Assembly (NCBI RefSeq): GCF_963678975.1
Contig: NC_089281.1
Coordinates: 1,240,001 to 1,304,000, forward strand
Source of the DNA: Dysidea avara
Lineage: Eukaryota; Porifera; Demospongiae; Dictyoceratida; Dysideidae
DNA length: 64,000 nucleotides
Reading direction: 5' to 3'
How positions within the stretch are numbered: position 1 is the first letter of the stretch; each line of letters opens with the position of its first letter. Positions 1 to 12,878 of this stretch are shown here, piece by piece. Both the position numbers and the translations under genes were made by a program. The notes beneath the pieces were generated by a model that was not told the origin of the DNA, did not search any database, and saw only the letters and a program-made list of their open reading frames with translations.

Positions 1-1980
1 GAGTTTGCCGCCCCGGGAGTAGCTATGACACCTCTCCAACTCACGTATGGTCTTCAACTATCAAATCACAAAACAACAAATCTCGAGCAGTTTCGCCCAC
101 GCAAATAATTAAAATTGTTTGAAAACTACTCTCTAAAACACATTTCTAAGTTCACATTGATACAATACTAGTTTTAATCACAAACTACTGTCCTTCAGAA
201 CACAGTAATAACATCACAAATCACACTACGGCAATCACGCGTGAAGCTTCAAATCACGTACAGATTTGCGAAGGTGTCACACCCCTCTTTGCCACCATCA
301 ACTAGCTAGATATGAGTCAAGTACTGGACTGGACTACTGGTTGTAGGCTGTTTGTTCACACAGACAGTCAGACACACTGCTTATTAACTTGGTAGACTTG
401 TCTGGCAATTCAGCGAAGATAATACCTGCTGTAATGCACTAGAGATTTTACGTGATCTAAAAGCTTTATTTTGTCCGTTGCATTTTATTATCATTCACAT
501 TTGTATGCCTAACAATTCAACTAAAGGTGGTAATAATTATGAATTAAAACAAATAAAACACTAATAGGATGTAATGAACTGCAGCAATAGAGAATCATTT
601 CTTAGCATCTGGGAAGTTTGCTTTTGCATCTCATTAGAAAAGGTATATATATATATATAGGGCATGGGAGGTATCCTTTTACATGATAGCCAGGTGTAAT
701 GTATTTTGCCAACTGGACTTGTGGACTGGACTCATGGATTGGGCTGAAAACAGCTCTTTAACAATAATCCATCTCTCTTGTGGGGTTAAAGACACCACTA
801 CCGATCTACACTGTGATCTGCTGGCACTGCTCTTCCTTACAAGTCACTAATGAAGGTCGTGCATGCACTATTTTTTTTAGAAACTTTGCAATGCATGACA
901 GTATTCAATTTATAGCTTTATAGGGTGGCATGGCTATTCCTATACAGGCTAACAATAAGCTATAGTGAATGTATATTAGTACAAACTTACTAGTCAATCA
1001 GTAAGAGAGTACTGAGGTGGGTGGGCATGAGACTACTTGACTATGTAACTAAGAATACGTACTGGCTCATTACTGAAACCTAAATACCTGTGCTAAGTAC
1101 TTGAGGAGCAAAGGAATGAATCTATGCTAGAGTAGTAGCACCTATCGCTGCAAGTACACACAAGTACATGTGTTTTGTAAATATTCTAATAAATTGGTGT
1201 GGGCATGAACTGTGTGATTTGTTTAGAAGAGCAGTACCAGCAGTTGTAGATTGGTAATTTTGTCTTCAGCATTAAAAGGGATAAATAATGCCTGGATTAT
1301 TAGTAAAAAGCTGTTTCCAGTTCAGTCCATGGGTCCATGAAATACATTACGCCATACATGGAGTACACTTATAACATTTTTCTAGTTGGGTGTCTGCTAT
1401 ATGAGAATCACAAAAAATAAATTCATAATCAGTGACAATTGCCATAAGATGATTACCATTGTTAGGCTCAATACATGTAGAATGCATCGTCTAAGGTAAA
1501 GTACTGTTTTGTATACCGATTTGCACACTTACACTTCTCATGGATCAGTAACTCTATACTGAGAGTACTGTTGCTACTTTACCACATCAGTGTGCTTTGT
1601 TACCATGGATACCAACATATCACCCAAGTATTGTTACTCCTTTCAGCAGCTGCAATTTATGTATTTTTATAATTTGAACATATAGCACTGTGTAAGAGCT
1701 ATAGCATTCTGGAACACTTCTGCAAGAAGTTTCAGCGAGTATATTTATACATTCATCCAGCCCTCAGCTTAATTCCCATAGCTTGTTTATTTAATTGTTG
1801 ATGTATTAAAACATTGCAGTGGAGGTACAATAGTGCATTCACAATTATGTATGTATGTATGAATGCATGTGTAAGTTACTGACAAATTTACAATAGATCA
1901 TAGATTTTGATATTGTCTACTCTCAGGGGATGCCGTTTTCTTATGCCAGCTGCATAAAGTAATATTGACATGTAATATCT
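1..1980. other. Stretch without a supported gene
   Basis: No convincing coding exon is seen on either strand. On the minus strand a good donor (GTGAGT, read from position 44 down) follows a stretch with no obvious coding potential at about 45-300. This could be a non-coding first exon of a gene running leftward out of the window, but nothing else supports it. Confidence 0.3.
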
Positions 1981-4339
1981 TCATACTATTACATACGTGT
2001 AGCCTCTTTTTCTTCGGGCAAAAGCCTTTAATTTCTTTACCCTCTGCTCATGGTCCACGATGTCTTTGGGGGCATCCCACTTGTTCGAAGATTTAAAATA
2101 TATAGATTTGCAAATGTCATTTTTCTTCTCCACAGCTATGAATTTAAGTTTACATATTCCGTTATGATCATTAAGTATTCCTTACCTTGGCACGAAAACT
2201 GCTTTATGTTGCCATACATGCGAATCAGGTGTGGTACATGGTAGGTCAAAATGTGTATGTACGGAGTCACATATTGTGGGCGGTAGCTGCAATGCACATC
2301 TCGTAAATCTGTATAATCATCGACCCAGTCCTTTGCCTGCAAATTTGTTTTGTTCTTTAAATTCATTGTACATAATATGAATTGTTTCATATGCATACTA
2401 AAGTATAATATACTAATTAAAGACAAAGGAAGCAAAGCCCCTCCCCTTTTTAATTGGACACCGTTATGTACCAAAACATAAAGATATTCTAATAGCATAG
2501 TCAATCACTCTAATAGAACAGTCATGTTTAAAACCCCGAGTATTTATTTTTAGCGATATAATATAAAACTTCTAATGCCACCACAAACTTCTAAAATTAT
2601 TATATTGAGACATGTACTGTATCCAGACACCAAAACAATTTACATTCATAACTGTTAAACCTCACTGTGTAAGCTTCATAGTAACTTTATTGCCAAAATC
2701 ATCCACCACTTCCCCCTCTTACCATTTTTTTGCATATCAGAGTCTAATTAAACTGGAGGAGAGGGGCTTTGCTTCCTAGCACTGTACAGTACAATGCTGG
2801 GGTGGTAGAACAAGTCTGGTGACACTCTAATAGAGCAGTCAATATCACATTTTTAAAAACTGAGTATTTATTTTTAACACCACGATAGCCCTATATAGTA
2901 CTTTACAACTGCATCCATAGTATGCATACATCGTTATGCATGTGAACTTTTGTAGCTACAAACTTACAAGCAGTCTGTTACCTTTTGGTGTAGTAGGTCG
3001 TACTGAGTGAGCAGATTCCTTTGCGATATCAAATCGTAAAGGTCTTTGAAATCCTTCAACAATAATGCAAACATTGCATCCCTTAACACATAGTTTAATA
3101 GTTTTACTACTTACAATCCACAACTGAGCTACTCTTTTTACTTCTGTGGAAGGATGACATAATGGGATCTTTGATGGAAAAAATTTGAGCAGGTTTTTTT
3201 TCCTGTAGCCTACTAATGATGTATATGAATAATTACTTTTGTCGGAGCTCTCATCATCATTTTTTTTCATCCAGATGTCAAATGGGATTCCACAGCGTCT
3301 AATATTTAAAATAACTGATCTCACCATTGGCCCTTGTTTCAGTTTCCATCTAGTTTTCATTAATCTTTTATCGTGGGCAACAGCTGTAGCAATAAAGTTC
3401 TTCAATAATATGTCAGTAATTCTTAGTAGCAGGTGTAGTTCGTCAGGGATTATGTGGTCAGTCTCAATGTGTACAAGTGGTAAGTGTTTGCAGCTGTATT
3501 GTTTTTCTCTGTAGTCCTCATATAGAGATTCTAACGTTCTTCTATTTGTGACTAAATATTCGGTGTCTTCTATGCCTGTATCCCATCTGCAGAATTATCT
3601 TTCAAGTTTTATACAGTGTTTTTGTATATACCTGTCTTTTTGGTCAACCTTGCACCAAACACAAGCATACTGTGATGATGCTTTTTTCAGTCCCATCAAC
3701 AGTAAAATCATCTGAAATTTGAACACTTGTAATTTACTAATACCAAAGTTTACTAATAAGTGTATACCTTATAGTCACTACAGAGAAACAATTCAACGTC
3801 ATAAATTTCATCATTTATTGTAATGTGTGGATCTTTCAGTAGCGAATTGATTTTGTCTAGTGATCCTTTCATCCCTTCTGCAATAGTTTCGTACTCTTCG
3901 GATGCCTTGATCACTGACAATACATGTACATCTATACACATTAAATACATCCATTGTAATGTCAGTAATTATTCTAATCAAATTGTATAGCAGATTATTT
4001 TCAATGTACAGTATGCATAGATACTTTCAAAAGTACTTTTTGGTAGGATTTCAATATATTTAACACACAAATTCTGGAGATGTGTGCATGACTTGTGCCT
4101 ATAACTAATGTGCCTAATCAATCTCATTTAAGTCATATTGACAATCAAGGATCTTGGAGGTTAGAAAGGTTGTTCCCAGTGATTGTACTTGCATAATTCT
4201 CAAGTTTACTTATGATATGTGTGCTACTAGGAGCAAACAAGATTTTTCAGCTGGCTTACAAATGGATTATAAGACTGGGCTTTTATACCAGGAAATGGAA
4301 ATACAGCATGCGTATTGATATTATGTACATACGTACATG

Positions 4340-4413
<74 letters not shown>

Positions 4414-7022
4414 AGTGTGTGTGTGTATGAGGAAGCATAGCCAAGTGGCTAGAGCATCAGTCTGGCAATATAATGAAGTTCTATTTGTAGTTTTGCCGTT
4501 GCTGTTGTTTTCTTGAGCAAGAAGAATTGCTCCAGAAACCAGCTGACAAAGCTATAATATCACTGGGTGCCTGGTATATATGTTTGCTATTTATCAAAAG
4601 AAGCAAATGGCCACTGTCATTTAGCAGTATTGAGGTCATTGAGAAACTTTGGGTTTTGCGACCTCTCTTTGTATGTCCTAAGTAGGTAATACTACCCCAA
4701 GAGTATTACCCTGCACAAGACTTGAATACCTGAGTGGTGTACATGCATCCCGGTGCTGGTTCACTGGGTGGCAATGGCTATGTTTTGCATGCGGCTGCTG
4801 GAGGCTTTGCTTTGTATATATGTATGTGTTAAAAGCACATATGCATGCTTGTATCTTTACGAGTTTGTTAGTTTAATACTATATATATACATTAATTTTT
4901 ATCTGTACTTTATACACAGGCATACTTGATTGGATGAACTCTTCCCCACAAAGTATCGTAAATGTGAGAATGCAAAAATTTGATGTCCTGCTATATTTCG
5001 CTCCATCCAATGATACCTTTACTCTTATTTTGTTACTGTCGAACTTTGTAGGATCTCTGTTGATCTGTTTGATGTAAGAACAGCAAGCAGTAAACTCTGA
5101 TCCAGATCAACCACCTGAAATTCTTGTAAACACTCATACATGGGGTTGTAATTGTGTAAGCAACACAAGCTATATAATAGCTATTGTTCTGCTACATGTA
5201 CAAGTTAATAATTTTAAGGCATGATAAGGTCAGTAATATATTTACAATACGTAGTCTTTTGCATGGTTGCAATAGCATAATTTTTGTAAATGATATCACT
5301 TCTTGATAGCATGATAATATTTTCTGTATTTTCTATATTTTCTGGATTCTGTACTATGTATAGTCAGTAGATGACCTGCACAAATTTCACTTGTGATATT
5401 ACATTGTCATTTATGTAGATTCCTAGCCTGCATAATATGTTGTATTTGCAAGGCAATGGAGTAACACAGTTGGCACTCAGAGTATTTGTGTATGAGACTA
5501 GAAGGTTGAGAATGTTTATCATCACACAGTTACAATGATGTGTAGGGAGTTTACAGTTAGGACATGCAGGCTGCTCACACTGCGTATATGCTATTATATG
5601 CACTTGGTATATATCATACTATGTCACGTATGTTAAACTATCGGCATTATGTAGACTAACCAAGTCTGTAGCAGCTTCAGTTAGAAGCGCAACGAAGTCG
5701 CATTCAGCCCCTTCTATCTCATTGTTTTTTGTGCTGGTTATTGGTGTTGTTTTTATTTCCTTTTTAAGTTTCTTTATCTATATACAGATGACACGTAACC
5801 ATTACATTTGTATGGGTGCATAAAATAATTACTTTACCTCATATGCTCTTGGCAGGGATGGAAACAGTGAGGCTATCTCATGATAAACTTTGAATGATAC
5901 ATTATTTACCATGAGGGTGTGCAATAGAGCTTTCTGTGTGTCTTTGGTAGCAGTTCTTTGCTTGACGATTCTAGATCTGCGGCCTGATTTCCCCAACTTA
6001 ATGTTTATGTCTTCTCCTCCAGTCTCCACAGTCAGCATTGTTGCTTTTAGCCCTATTGCCCCTAACCCTTTTAAGTATTCGGTTGTCTTAGCTTTTATCA
6101 AGGCCAGTTTTCGTTGTTGGGTACTTGGCCGTACTTCAGTATATGGCATTCCTGCAAGTAAAATCAAGGTATATAAGGCCACATAAACTTCATTATTAGT
6201 TTCTCATCCTCCTGCACTAAAAATAGCATTGCTGGAGGGCGGATTATGTTTTTTTATATATTTTTTTACTAACTGGATAGCTGAGATAAACCATCATTAT
6301 TGAATGAATTAGCTAGTTAAAATGGCTCAGAATGCACTTTTTCTTAGACTGCTCTAGCAAGGCACCAACTTTAAAAGGTGCTGGATGGCTGCACTAAGCC
6401 ACCAGTGGTGCAAAAAATCCTTGATGAGGTAAGAAAAACGGTGATGTGGGCGGGGATGAGAACTAATAATTAAGTTTGTGTGGCCTAATATATATAGCTA
6501 GTACACAGCTACAATGAATCATCAGTAGATTATAAGCTAAGTTATCAGTGCCAACCTACCTGGAATTTCTATGTGTTGACTGTGAAAGCACACCTCTTTT
6601 TCAAATAGTAAAAATTTACGAGAACCAGATTCCTTGAAGACAGTTTTTTTTGTCCCCATTAACTCGGTATATCTTGATCTGATTTTACAGAATTCCCTCT
6701 TCAGCCTGCACTCTATATTGCTGTTCACCGATGAGAAAATGCCTGTCCTGGCAAGACTAAAATTTAGGAGATCAGCGTAAGTTGAAACACGGCAGTGTAA
6801 TTTTCTCTGTAATTTAATTTTAGCCTCCCAGTCGTAGTACAAAGAATTAGGTATCACTATCTTTGCAATTGGGTTATTTTGCAAGCAAGCCTTGTACTGA
6901 CGGTGGTCTCTCGGGTCAGTGGGAATAATTTTTCCCTTGATCTTGTTGTCAATACATTCCATGCCTTTCTTAAGTTCTTGCTGAGGCGACTCGGAGCTCG
7001 GGCTTCCTAACGGAGAAGTCAT
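1981..7022 (-). CDS. Spliced 770-residue protein of an uncharacterised invertebrate family
   Basis: Eleven exons assemble with matching phases and GT-AG borders: 7022-6560, 6151-5838, 5777-5661, 5579-5376, 5064-4926, 3913-3768, 3711-3632, 3586-3115, 3053-2982, 2336-2186 and 2135-1981. They sum to 2313 nt, or 770 codons plus TGA. Exon 4 carries a Cys/His cluster (CPNC, HHCNC). Exon 5 has IRVKVSLDGAKYSR, exon 7 QYACVWCKVD, exon 8 IPDELHLLLRITD, exon 10 VTPYIHILTYHVPHLIRMYG and exon 11 VEKKND and NKWDAP. From memory, this order of motifs recurs in large sets of unannotated proteins in sponges, cnidarians and other invertebrates. I know no biochemical function, and a relation to transposase-like genes is only a suspicion. 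The start could be ATG 7022 (MTSPLGS) or ATG 7064. The exon 5 donor at 4925 was chosen because it fits the phase of exon 6; the exon 4 donor (GTCATC) is weak. Introns hold a TG microsatellite and a SINE-like repeat. No frame break was found. Confidence 0.8.
2485..2523 (+). repeat. Paired CTCTAATAGAGCAGTCA motif
   Basis: ATTCTAATAGCATAGTCA followed by ATCACTCTAATAGAACAGTC. Other copies: 2821-2841, 24041-24094, 38919-38950, 49075-49113, 50936-50972, 51521-51570, 53070-53112 (reverse), 53945-53962 (reverse, single) and 63003-63050; a partial one lies at 15366-15385. Most occur as two units separated by a few bases. Confidence 0.75.
4341..4427. repeat. (TG)n microsatellite
   Basis: About 36 nearly perfect TG units, then a short interrupted tail. 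It lies in the intron between exons 5 and 6 of the minus-strand gene. The Cys-Val peptide it would encode is not a gene. Confidence 0.95.
4430..4830 (+). mobile_element. tRNA-derived SINE-like repeat
   Basis: Positions 4438-4448 read TAGCCAAGTGG, an RNA polymerase III A-box, followed by a tRNA-like stretch. Further on comes TCTTGAGCAAGAAG, similar to the conserved central segment of several metazoan SINE superfamilies (their consensus is close to CTTGGGCAAGA). The B-box is degenerate. It directly follows the TG tract and lies in an intron. The 3' limit is a guess. Confidence 0.5.
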
Positions 7023-7064
7023 ATTATAACTACAAATTAACCTGCTGAGCACTATAACAAGCAT

Positions 7065-7601
7065 TCACAAAATATAACCTAAATAGCCTATATTCCGGTC
7101 TTTTATAGTGTTTTAAATCCCGCCAGTCAGCTAATCCCGCCAAATTTAGCTTTATTCTCTGTAGCTCAATTCTCTGTAAATGTTGTACCCTCTATCGTTT
7201 GCCCCTTATTTGGTGCATACCCATGCATTGCAGCTATACATGCCTAGTACCAGGTATACGCAGCATGTGCTTACCATCGAATACAGTCCTGGCCAACTTA
7301 AGGCGCTGGTGCAACATACATAGACTAGCTATCTATAAGCTACTATCTAAGTCAAATTGAAAATCAAATCAAGCAGCATTATCCAAACGGTAATCAAGAC
7401 CCGGGCGTCCTTTGTTTCATTTTTATAATATATCAAGCAACCATTAGTAAGATCGCGGTGATCAATAGCTTTACAAAAGGTGCACGCCCTGCAATACTTT
7501 AAAAGTTGAAGGCTATGCATCTGCACAAGGTAGAGAATTGTCTATATCGACCCGGTCTATATACTTGAAGGCGATATAATTATACGTACTAACTGACTAT
7601 A
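7065..7601. promoter_or_regulatory. Shared upstream region of two divergent genes
   Basis: This 537-bp interval separates the start of the minus-strand 11-exon gene from the plus-strand chromodomain gene, so it probably holds both promoters. Two direct copies of TCCCGCC (7118-7124 and 7135-7141), 17 bp apart, resemble E2F/DP binding sites and sit about 100 bp upstream of the minus-strand start. No clear TATA box was identified. A bidirectional promoter is inferred from position only. Confidence 0.4.
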
Positions 7602-8783
7602 ATGGAAACAAGGAGAAAGAGAGTGGACGCAGTAGCTTTGCTGCAAGGAAAGGTGGATGTAAGGTCAAAGGTAAGCTCTACTTGTATTTACCTTGCCGTG
7701 CCCACACAGATCTTTTACTACGATCTGATTGTGGTCGCACGAGACCGAGGTCGCACATACTATAAGCTAACTCTACTTATTGTGTTTTCTCATTTATAAT
7801 AATGATGGTTCTCTCTCTGGCTATATAGATTAGCTATACTCAGGACTATGCATGGTCATTGGTCAAATAGCTATAGCTAATTCAATGTTGTATTTTAAAT
7901 CATGCATGTATGTAATTGTTGTACAGAATGATGTAGCTGAGTCAAGAGATACCACCACCATCGCCACTGCTGCTATTGCTACAGATACCACTACCACAGC
8001 TGTTGCTACAGATACCACTACCTCCACCACTGCTGCCGTTGCTACAGAAACCGATACCACCACTGTTGGTACACGCACCACTGCTACTGTTGCTGTAACT
8101 AATTTTTCAGATACCCACTCGGTCTACTATGAAGTAGAAAGGGTTTTAGCCACTAACAAGAAGGTATGCATATGTTTATGCTATATACCCTTATATTTGT
8201 GATTTATTCATCAGAAGAACCAACCGAGACAATTCCTGGTCAAGTGGAGGAATTATCCCACTGACCAGGCTGGGTGGGTATCTGAAAAGGATTGTACACA
8301 GGAAGTGTTAAGGTATAGCATGTTATTTCATCCCCAGTTTTGTTAATGGTATTATCTTACAGACAATTTTACATAGAGGACATTCCTGAGGCAGTAGTGA
8401 TGGACCATGTAAATAGGTTAATTATAGAAGTAAATAAGAAGCTAAATAGTACAAAGGAGAGCTGTGACAAATACATTAGGATACCATTCATGCATTCAGT
8501 TTATTATAAATTATTCGGGAATAGGACACATCTTAGGGCTAGGGATTTTAATTGTACATACTTTGAAAGAGGGTGGGACCAATCTTTTGATAGGGCAGTA
8601 GGTAGAAATAGAACAATTTATAGTGGTAGTAAGGTTATATATCCTATTGTAATGTACCTTTATCATACTAGTAGTAAGGATGGTCGTTTTTGTAGGGATG
8701 TACATACTTGTACATATAGTAAAAAATCTGTAGCCTATAATGATATGTTACGTATATTTGTAAATAAGAAAGATTGTAAATAA
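7602..8783 (+). CDS. Chromodomain protein, four exons
   Basis: Exons 7602-7670, 7927-8163, 8215-8312 and 8363-8783 join in phase with GT-AG borders to give 274 codons plus TAA. The protein begins METRRKRVDAVALLQGK. A Thr/Ala-rich low-complexity linker follows (residues about 30-80), then a chromodomain from YYEVERVLATNKK across the exon 2/3 junction to QFLVKWRNYP and AGWVSEKDC (about residues 91-140). Tyr, Trp and Trp fall where an aromatic methyl-lysine cage would be. The last 140 residues are basic and rich in Cys, Tyr and Asn, with no domain I recognise. Chromodomains usually bind methylated histone tails; they also occur at the C-terminus of some retrotransposon integrases, but no integrase is seen here. 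It is divergent from the gene at 1981-7022. Confidence 0.75.
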
Positions 8784-11700
8784 ACAATGCCATTTATTAA
8801 ATGCTATCCCACTAGGGACTTGTGAAAGGCTAAAGCCTGTGAATACATATTAAATTTAATTACATAAGTGACAGTTTGACAGCTTGTGACCACTCTGTGG
8901 TCTGACATGTGACAATTCTGTGGTCTGACATACAGATGTGTACCTGTAGTATATTGCTTTATCCTGTAATAATTGACCATAATTTAATTGCGGTGACCAA
9001 CATTGTGCTGCTCCAGTACTGCCTACACTTTAGTCACTTGCCACTTTTAATAAATATTAAAGTTAGCATATATATCTACCATTGTCCTGATCATGACCTC
9101 TTATTCCGGCAACTACATATCCTGTCAATATTTTTGTTGTTTTTGCTATAGCCATGCTTGGCATTTATTGACTGTATCGAACAGGAGTGCATGAGGTAAC
9201 AATCTGTGTATGCCCTAGCTCTCTTTATAATATACCTCATACCTAGTTCACATGAAGCTAAGATTGAGACTGAGCCAAGCTTCATGAGATGAAATCAACA
9301 TTAATATGAACCTGCATCATCTGGATAGCCCTAAATACCTTTGACATATATAAAATTCTTGGTCCAAAGGTGTTTACTGAATTAACATAATGGGAGCTGA
9401 TGATGGAATTCTACACTTAAAACATCAGCATAGCAAGTACTTGTACAAGTAATCCTGTAGAGATTTCAGTTCATCACAAGTCTTCCTGTAAAGTAACAAG
9501 TCAATAATGGTCTTCATCCTTCACCAGCATGTGACAGTTGGCAGGCATTCTTGTGGTTCAAGCCATATTTTGTATGAAGTGATTGCATGTGAAGTACTTT
9601 ATTTAATTATTTACCATGGACACAACTATTATAATGAACCACTACCAAAAAAAAATTAGTAGTTATCACATTGGTGGACAATGATGACATTATTCCTGTC
9701 AGTGTGTTGTTGGCCTTGGTGATGGCCTTGGTGATATGATTAGTTCTCACGTGTATGTGTATGTACTTATAGGCTTTCACAGATTCATAAAACTGCACTT
9801 CTCTTAATGTGCAGTACCTAAAATAAGAACCTGCAACATCTGGAAGGTCTCAAGTATGCCTTAGTACTTAGGAAAATAACAATGGAACAAAGGTCTAGCC
9901 AATACTGTGTGATCATATTCCACATCCTGCACACTCTAATATCATAAAGATCATGAATTCACTTGTGATGCTAAGAGTTTTATTGTATTCCTTCACTTTA
10001 ATTAAGTTACTATGGACCCGTCATATTAACCACTAATTATTAGTCATGTGTAAATGGCCTTGGGATGTATCAAACAGAGATGAGGATGATCATCAGAGCA
10101 ATCTGTTTACTTCATCGACACACTGATACTCAAAAGTTGTGCTTGCATGCATGTGGATTTAAGGATATCCAGTTTTAATAAAAATAGGTACAATTGAGAC
10201 TGGACAGTTCCAAGTCTCCTTTATTTATGAAGTTACACAAACATCTGTAACATATGCAATTATACCAAGTGAGATCCTGATGCACTATACTTTATTGTAA
10301 ATTCCACAGGACTTGCATCAATAATATTAATTATATTCATTGAGCATGTGCAAATAATTGCATTAAAACTATAGCCAGTTAACCCATCATCAACAGATTT
10401 ACAAATACTACACCCTGCCAAACCCTTATGTGATCATGTGAAAGCCACCACAAAAATGCTATTTCACCCTGAACAGCATTCATGCATGTAGTAGCTTGGC
10501 TTGTGATACTCAAGTAACAGATTAATATGAAAGCAAATAACATGCATGCTGTAGTATATTAATGGCATCACGGCTATTATACTTCCATATAACAATGAAC
10601 CATGTATTATTTATTTCACACTGCGGCTCAGTCTAATATATACCCAAAAATGGATTTTCAGCTTCTCTTTGCAGTTGGTTCTGAAAAAAAAAACACAATG
10701 ATGCATTTCCAATATATAGCTACATATACATAGAGTAGTTTGAACTATGTAGGTTTCACAACTAAAATATAAAGCCATAAAGAGGTGCTAGTATGCTAAG
10801 TTTGATAGCATGTCAAACATGAGTTACACCGGCTATTATATGTTACATGTAACTACTGTGTTATAGTCACTGTACTGTGTATATGTGACTATATATCTCC
10901 ATCTCCATCATTTGTAGACAATTAACTATTTTGGAATTGCAATAGTTATTAGATTTTCTAATAATCTTATATTGTTAATTGTCAGTCTAAAATAGTGGTA
11001 ACAATAAGTAACCTCTTACCACAATACTCGCGGCGCGTAGTGTGCATTAGGTTTGGCGATGGGTGGACCTATTTTTAAGTTCGCTGGTGGGCATTAGTTT
11101 AGAGTTAAAACTTTATTATAGTGAGGCGTTTAATACCATTAGGCAGTGAACAAAGTTCTTCTATATCTATTGGCAATCAATGGCATGAGTCTATCTGCAA
11201 TCGGTGTCAGTACTAAGCTTTTATTTGTTAAATCATTCTCTGTGATTGTGTATTAGTGGAACTGCTCGTATTGCTGGCTATGACCTAGCTACTGAGGTGA
11301 GTCAAGTGCTAAGGGTACTTCCCCTACAGGTATAATCACTGGAGTACTATGGTGGATAGATTGCCTTTTTCAAAAATGCTATTATTTGGCCTATGGCCGT
11401 TTGGTCAAATACTAAGGTAGATAACTGACACCTCTTGTCTGATTATGACAATATTTATTCTGTTACTCTGATGTCGTAACAACCATCTGTGTTACCTCCT
11501 TAGTGGACTGATCTGTGTGGATCACTGTGGTAAAGAGGTGGTCTTATTTGTAAGGGGGGACTATGTCATGTAACAAGCTCCTTCTTAGTCACCTAACAAC
11601 CAGTTGCCATGCATGCTCAATAGCATGTAGTCCTTGACGAGAAGGTATATACTAAGGTCATTAGTCAGAGGTGTTGTTGATTTTCTCCCTTAGGCTGATC

Positions 11701-11980
11701 GTAGACAACAACTACCAACAACTCCTGGTACCTGAGTGAGTATAATTGTTTTATGTGTCATCCAAAGTGTGTAAACTGTTATTATTGGAGGATGTTTTGT
11801 GAGTAGAAAATGTTTTTCATAGTATGTACAGTTCTCATGGTCATACAGTCCTCATGTAAGGACTATCACTTCATACACTATAACCTGGCCATGGGCTACG
11901 GTACAGCTTGGAAACCAGTCAAGCCTGGCTTAACCCAACAGTGTTATGGTGCTAGAATATGATGTATGCACTGTGAAGGT
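8784..11980. other. 3.2 kb without a supported gene
   Basis: AT-rich sequence with no coding exon, tRNA or long repeat that I can support. A short diverged direct repeat (CCTGCATCATCTGGA near 9311, CCTGCAACATCTGGA near 9831) and a small stem-loop near 10917-10983 are the only structures noticed. Confidence 0.4.
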
Positions 11981-11981
11981 A

Positions 11982-12177
11982 CAGTGAAACTTCTCTTAAC
12001 AAACTCCCCAAATTAAGAACACAATAGGAAACACCTCATAATAAGGACAACAATTTTGGTCCCAACAGGTCTGGTTAATACATTTTTGACCACTGAAAGA
12101 GGAATACCTCTATATTACAGCAAAAATTAGCCAAAACTTCTGGGTCCCAAAATGTCTGTATGAGAAAGGTTCCACTG
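11982..12177. mobile_element. Small pogo/mariner-like MITE relic
   Basis: The ends are inverted: CAGTGAAACTT on the left and AAAGGTTCCACTG on the right. The interior describes nothing coding. CAGTGGAAC-type ends flanked by TA are typical of pogo/Tigger-derived MITEs. Here the left flank is TA but the right flank is CA, so the copy is old. A better preserved relative is at 53008-53235. Confidence 0.45.
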
Positions 12178-12512
12178 CATTGCGAAGCTGGTTGGTTTCT
12201 GATCAATATTTTTGTGAGAATGTGCAAACCTCTATTGCATGAATAGTAATGTCATGGCAATGAATATAATTAAGAGGCTTATTAATTATGAGTAATTAAA
12301 TACCACAATCACATATCACAAGGTTTGCTCTAAAAGTAATGGTAAGGTCCCTGTTTCAGGCAACACTGATCACTTAGTTCAGGCAAATGTTTGGCAGCAA
12401 CAATATCACTTACTGCTTGCTGACCAAGTCTAGTTTTAATTTTTTTTTTTTTTTTTTATAGCCGCCATAAAATGGTGGCATAAAGATAGCAGAGAGGGGG
12501 TTGGCACACTTG

Positions 12513-12515
<3 letters not shown>

Positions 12516-12587
<72 letters not shown>
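12516..12587. repeat. (CA)n microsatellite
   Basis: About 36 perfect CA units. A poly-T run of about 20 bases lies 60 bp upstream (12439-12459). Confidence 0.95.
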
Positions 12588-12589
<2 letters not shown>

Positions 12590-12878
12590 ATGTACATACT
12601 ACACCACACACATGCAGTATGCCAGGGACAAATTCAGATTACTTAGATGTTCATAGTCTGCTGGCACTTATGGGCTCCTGGTCCGTTACATACTTAAATA
12701 AAGTATGGACAATCCCAATTTGTGCATATATGAGGCCATAAGGTATACAAATGGATGCACTGTGTGGCTTACAATTAAATGTCATTTTAAGTATTTGATC
12801 ACTGTGGCATGGTAATGAATATAGCTTGTTAATTATCAGTAATCAAATACCACAATCACATTAACATTTTTCTTACAG

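Noticed and set aside
7863..8081. 72-residue minus-strand Val/Ala-rich frame
   Set aside because: Antisense shadow of the Thr/Ala-rich linker of the chromodomain gene.
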